Of a stretch of 34,862 bases of DNA, positions 31,609 to 34,862 are shown piece after piece; within the stretch, counting starts at the first letter, position 1; every line of letters starts with the position of its first letter. The stretch lies in assembly GCA_035293845.1 (NCBI GenBank), contig DATGMB010000280.1, forward strand, positions 1-34,862, in the 5' to 3' direction. Origin of the DNA: DATGMB01 sp035293845 (lineage in GTDB: Bacteria > Acidobacteriota > Terriglobia > Bryobacterales > Bryobacteraceae). The notes under the pieces are model-generated. The model did not search any database. It saw only the letters and a program-made list of their open reading frames with translations, and was not told the DNA's origin. A program made the position numbers and the translations under genes.

Positions 31609-34448
31609 GTCGCGGCTTTCTCGCTCTTCCCCGGCGTCTCTGCGTCTCGGCGGTGATTTTCCTCGCCCCGCTCGCCGCCGCCACCCTCGCCAACCAGCAG
31701 ATTGCCGCCGAATTCACCGGCCGCGGCCTCGCCTCCCTCCGCGAGGAAGCCACCCGCGCCACCTGGCGCTTCTCCCCCGAGGACTTCAGCCTCACCCTCG
31801 CCGGCCAGACCTACACCGGCGCCTCGCTCCCCGTCCCGGCCCGCCAGACCACCGAAACCACCGTCACCTACTCCTACACCGCCGGTCCGTTCCACATCGA
31901 CGTTGTCTACGAGCTCCGCCCCGCCTGGCGCTTTCTCTCCAAGCAAATCGTCGTCACTGCCGCCCCCGCCGGCCCCTTCCGCATCGGCGAAATCGGACTC
32001 CTCCGCGCCGGCGCCGCCGAACCCATCCAACGCGCCTACACCATCGCCCGCCACAACCCCCGCACCGGCGTCCTCGATTACGGCGCCTGCCTCCGCTCCG
32101 CCGAATCCCGCGGTCTCCTCCTCACCGCCCAGAACCCCTTCCTCACCTTCGACCGCGACGGCGCCCACATCTCCCTCTCCTACCGCCCCGATATGGATTG
32201 GGACCTCGCCTGGGGCCCGTTCGCCGCCGACCGCGCCCTGCTCGCTCCCTACCAGCTCTCCGGCCGCACCCAGCCCGAATCCATGCTCCCTGAATGGCGC
32301 CTCGCCCCCAAGGACTCCCCCGCGCCCGGCCTCGACGAAGCCGAAGTCGACGCCTTCACCAACCTCGTCCGCGCCTTCCTCCTCTACCGCCCCGCCCACC
32401 CCCTCAACGTCGTCGTCGGATGGTGCGCCAACGACTACCAAATCGATGCCGCCACCCCCGCAGGCCGCGCCGAGTACAAGCGCATCCTCGACTCTGCCGC
32501 CGCCATCGGCGCCGACCACGTCCTGTTCGCCCCCGCCAACTCCGCCCTCTCGCGCCGCTCCGAATCCACCGACGATTGGCGTTGGGAGCACGTCCTCTGG
32601 CTCGGCCTCGGCGAGCAGATCCGCCGCAACCAGTGGGACCCCGCCACCAGCCCCATCCCCGCTTCCGTCCGCGAGATGCTCGACTACGCCCGCGCCAAAG
32701 GCCTCGGCCTCCTTGCCTACGTCTACCCGATCCTCGCGTTCACGCAAAACCCCGCATGGCTAACCCCCGACGGCCGCCGCGCCAACCTCGCCTCCCGCCC
32801 CTTCCAGGACTGGCTCATCGCCGCGCTCGAAGTCTTCTACCGCCGCACCGGCATCACCGGCTATTCCTTCGACCACACCTTCCTCAATCTCCCCGGCGCC
32901 AGCCCCTACGCCCAGTGGTTCGGCTGGCGGCGCGTCCTCGAAACCCTCCGCCGCAATCTCCCCGACATCGTCATCGACGGCCGCCAGGCCTACCAGAACT
33001 ACGGCCCCTGGATCTGGCTCGCCGGCTCCTACCCCCACCCCACCTCCACCGACGAGCAGCCCGAAAGCTTCACCTCATTCCCCGATCTCTCCATCGACCG
33101 CGTCTCCGCCGACCGCGAGCGCTACACTGCCTGGCGCTACCGCAACTACGAGTTCGCCCCCTCCGAAATCGTCCCCGGTTTCATCACCCACCAGACGCCG
33201 CGCAACGACGACACCGGCCACATGCCCTCAACCCGCACCGCTGACGGCGACGAAGCCCTCACTCCCTTCCGCCGCCGCGACTGGGACTACCTCGGCTGGC
33301 GCTACTCCCTCCTCTCCTCCATCGCCATCGCCGGCTGGAACAACGTCATCGACATGCTCCCCGCCCGCGACCCCGCCGAACTCGAGCACTTCTCCGGCGA
33401 CGACCGCGCCTTCTTCCGCCACTGGCTCGACTGGGCCGACGCCAACAGGGAATACCTCCGCCGTACCCGCCCCATCCTCGGCCCGCCCGCCATCGGCAAA
33501 ATCGATGGCGCCGCCGCGTTCCTCGAAGACAACGGCTACCTCTTCCTGTTCAACCCCAACGGCCGCCGCCTCGAAGCCACCGTCACCCTCGATGAATCTA
33601 TCGGACTGACGCGCCGCGAACATTACATCGTGCGCGAGCTCTACCCCCTCGCCGAACGCCAGATCGCCGCGCCCGAGGGCCCCTTCTGGTCCTACGGCGA
33701 AGCGCTCTCCCGCGAGCTCGATGGCGCCTCCGCCGTCGTGCTCCAGATTGAGCCCGCCGTGCCCCCCTCCGCTGAAGACAGCGCCCCGCAGCTCTTCAAC
33801 TCGCCCGGCGCCGCTACCATCGACGGCCACACCCTCCGCCTCTCCGGCCTCCGCGGCGAAGCCGGCACCACCGAAATCCTCCAGATCCTCGTCCCGCCCG
33901 CCGCCAAAATCGATACCGTCGCCATCGATGCCGCCACCGTCCCGGCCCGCCCCGGCCGCTCCGGCGTCATCTCCGTCCCCGTCACCTTCCAGGGCGAACG
34001 CTTCCACCACTCGCAGCAAATCGATGTCTACCGCCCCAACTTCACCGGCGGCCGCATCACCGCATCATTCACCGTTCCGCACCGCATCTTCGATCAGCTC
34101 GCCGCCCGCCGCGAGGCCTGGCCCATTCCCTACACGGACGACGACCGCCGCGCCACTTGGCTCGACCCCGCCCGCCTCCTCCTCTTCATCCAAATCGCCG
34201 AGCCCGACGACCGCTGGTCCGCCACCCTCACCATCGATGGCCAGCCCGTCCCGCTCCGCAAAGCCTACGCCTCCGTCCGCCCCAACGCCCGCAACTTCAC
34301 CGGCTTCTACGCCGACCTCTCCGCCATCGCCCCCAACCGCCCCCATACCCTCCAACTCGATCTCCCCGAAACCCTCAACCCCGGCCAATACCAAGGCCTC
34401 TTCCTCCAGAACATCGAGCCCGAATACACAGCCCCCAAACTCCCCTGA
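31602..34448 (+). CDS. Large exported protein, glycoside-hydrolase-like, family not recognised
   Basis: A 948-residue protein with a signal peptide (RRLCVSAVIFLAPLAAATLA). The first 230 residues are a beta-rich domain. A central region of about 400 residues alternates strands and helices like a TIM barrel: VVGWCANDYQID, GADHVLFAPANSAL, LGLLAYVYPILAF, TGITGYSFDHTFLN, PDIVIDGRQAYQNYGPWIW. Aspartates ending such strands (D in YSFDHT and in VIDGRQ) are plausible catalytic residues, reminiscent of clan GH-D enzymes. The last third is beta-sandwich. No family was recognised with confidence, so the hydrolase idea is inference. Its start overlaps the racemase gene, and its first codons overlap a degenerate repeat. 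Confidence 0.75.
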   Translation: MVSRGFLALPRRLCVSAVIFLAPLAAATLANQQIAAEFTGRGLASLREEATRATWRFSPEDFSLTLAGQTYTGASLPVPARQTTETTVTYSYTAGPFHIDVVYELRPAWRFLSKQIVVTAAPAGPFRIGEIGLLRAGAAEPIQRAYTIARHNPRTGVLDYGACLRSAESRGLLLTAQNPFLTFDRDGAHISLSYRPDMDWDLAWGPFAADRALLAPYQLSGRTQPESMLPEWRLAPKDSPAPGLDEAEVDAFTNLVRAFLLYRPAHPLNVVVGWCANDYQIDAATPAGRAEYKRILDSAAAIGADHVLFAPANSALSRRSESTDDWRWEHVLWLGLGEQIRRNQWDPATSPIPASVREMLDYARAKGLGLLAYVYPILAFTQNPAWLTPDGRRANLASRPFQDWLIAALEVFYRRTGITGYSFDHTFLNLPGASPYAQWFGWRRVLETLRRNLPDIVIDGRQAYQNYGPWIWLAGSYPHPTSTDEQPESFTSFPDLSIDRVSADRERYTAWRYRNYEFAPSEIVPGFITHQTPRNDDTGHMPSTRTADGDEALTPFRRRDWDYLGWRYSLLSSIAIAGWNNVIDMLPARDPAELEHFSGDDRAFFRHWLDWADANREYLRRTRPILGPPAIGKIDGAAAFLEDNGYLFLFNPNGRRLEATVTLDESIGLTRREHYIVRELYPLAERQIAAPEGPFWSYGEALSRELDGASAVVLQIEPAVPPSAEDSAPQLFNSPGAATIDGHTLRLSGLRGEAGTTEILQILVPPAAKIDTVAIDAATVPARPGRSGVISVPVTFQGERFHHSQQIDVYRPNFTGGRITASFTVPHRIFDQLAARREAWPIPYTDDDRRATWLDPARLLLFIQIAEPDDRWSATLTIDGQPVPLRKAYASVRPNARNFTGFYADLSAIAPNRPHTLQLDLPETLNPGQYQGLFLQNIEPEYTAPKLP
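31616..31660. repeat. Degenerate CTCTGCG repeat inside a signal-peptide coding region
   Basis: TTCCCCGGCGTCTCTGCG followed by TCTCGGCGGTGATTTTC aligns with the closing half of the 94-base repeat. It lies within codons of the signal peptide (LPRRLCVSAVIFL); the intergenic copies read LCALCVSVV in the equivalent frame. Confidence 0.6.
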
Positions 34449-34547
34449 CGGTTCCCCATTCCCGCGCCCCACCCCCGCCCACCCCGCTCGCCGAAGGCGC
34501 CCCGCGATCGGCCGCCCCAACGCCCAATCCCCAACCCCCAATCCCCG
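34442..34547 (+). repeat. Composite hairpin plus heptad repeat (copy D)
   Basis: It matches copy C in order: CCCCTGACGGTTCCC, CGCGCCCC, CCCCGCTCGCCGAAGGCGC with hairpin CGCC-GAA-GGCG (34489-34499), CGCGAT-GGCCGCCCCAA, then CCCAATCCCCAACCCCCAAT. The stop codon of the preceding gene (TGA 34446-34448) is inside the conserved edge. The block ends at the exosortase -10 box. Confidence 0.87.
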
Positions 34548-34548
34548 C

Positions 34549-34554
34549 TACAAT
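34549..34554 (+). promoter_or_regulatory. Probable -10 box of the exosortase gene
   Basis: TACAAT in the context CTACAATAG, as before tmk, nine bases before ATG 34564. The -35 position falls in the heptads. Confidence 0.5.
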
Positions 34555-34563
34555 AGCCCTTTC

Positions 34564-34862
34564 ATGCTCCACCCGTCCCCGCGCGTGCGCTTCCTCGTCC
34601 TCTTCCCCCTCACCCTCGCCGCCGGCTTCGCCCTCCTCCAGCTCCCCGCCGTCGATGCCGTTGTCGCCCGCTTCACCGCCGCCCTCGTCACCGTCACCGC
34701 CGCGCTCATCCACATCTGCGGAGGCAAGGCCCAGGTCTTCGGCTCCGTCCTCATGAGCCCCGCCAGCGGCTTCAGCGTCCAGGTCGAAAACGGATGCAAC
34801 GCCGTCAACGTCACCATCCTCCTCTGGTCCGCCATCCTCGTCTATCCCGCCCCGTGGACGCA
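34564..34862 (+). CDS. Exosortase, XrtH-like (3' end cut off by window edge)
   Basis: The first 99 residues of an exosortase/archaeosortase family membrane protease-transpeptidase. Helices at VRFLVLFPLTLAAGFALLQL and VARFTAALVTVTAALIHICGG are followed by SPASGFSVQVENGCNAVNVTILLWSAILVYPAPW, where C78 in NGCN is the catalytic Cys. The ENGCN-V-LLW-A--YPAPW pattern is like exosortase H, whose targets end in IPTL-type sorting signals. The catalytic Arg and His lie beyond the window. It stands downstream of glycan genes, which fits the known link between exosortases and exopolysaccharide, although that is association only. No sorting-signal protein was seen here. Confidence 0.85.
   Translation, partial: MLHPSPRVRFLVLFPLTLAAGFALLQLPAVDAVVARFTAALVTVTAALIHICGGKAQVFGSVLMSPASGFSVQVENGCNAVNVTILLWSAILVYPAPWT

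Overview
The window looks like a chromosome segment of a high-GC Acidobacteriota, most likely of the Bryobacter/Solibacter group (inference). Three things point there: two secreted proteins made of BACON/Ig-like repeats ending in the C-terminal domain typical of Solibacter surface proteins (TIGR03437-like), a PadR regulator of the acidobacterial type, and several families of short intergenic repeats. No rRNA, tRNA, phage, transposase or CRISPR array was seen. Across the window the + strand is C-rich whatever the gene direction: + strand genes favour codons ending in C and - strand genes favour codons ending in G. This fits a replication-strand bias with the - strand as leading strand.

Layout. 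1-2947: a cut-off padR gene (-) with a promoter and palindromic operator, a divergent nitrilase, then tmk and holB (+, overlapping). 2963-16079 (-): one gene block running, in transcription order, from two TIGR03437-type secreted proteins through lolA, a GspF/PilC platform protein, a GspE/PilB ATPase, pilM, pilN, pilO and a PilP/GspC-like protein to a pseudopilin-like protein with a Pro/Gly-rich tail. This is the inner-membrane half of a type IV pilus or type II secretion machine; secretin, major pilin and prepilin peptidase are not here. 16221-19755 (-): a membrane-anchored spermidine-synthase-like protein and a glutaryl-CoA dehydrogenase. 19846-20218 (+): an antitoxin with a decayed VapC toxin. 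20298-25697 (+): a Tat-exported Nif3-like protein, a four-helix membrane protein and two overlapping TolC-like outer-membrane proteins. 25745-31608 (+): a HAD phosphatase, then an envelope-glycan group (two GT2 glycosyltransferases, a DUF2304 protein, a TMTC-like membrane/TPR protein) and a proline-racemase-family enzyme. 31602-34862 (+): a large exported protein of unknown family and the start of an exosortase of the XrtH type.

The most unusual signal is non-coding. A composite repeat made of a tiny GC hairpin with a purine-rich loop, followed by CCCCAAT heptads (G-quadruplex-capable on the opposite strand), ends within a few bases of a TANAAT -10 box in front of four genes (tmk, the small membrane protein, the first GT2 and the exosortase). 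The heptads occupy the place of the -35 element, and one further array lies inside a coding sequence. A second family of about 94 bp imperfect palindromes fills the spacers of the pilus/secretion genes, including a 121 bp tandem duplication that copied the gspE start region. A degenerate copy appears to encode part of a signal peptide. A third family, built on CTCCTAACTCCT, forms hairpins between genes.

All domain names come from reading translated sequence by eye; no database search was run.
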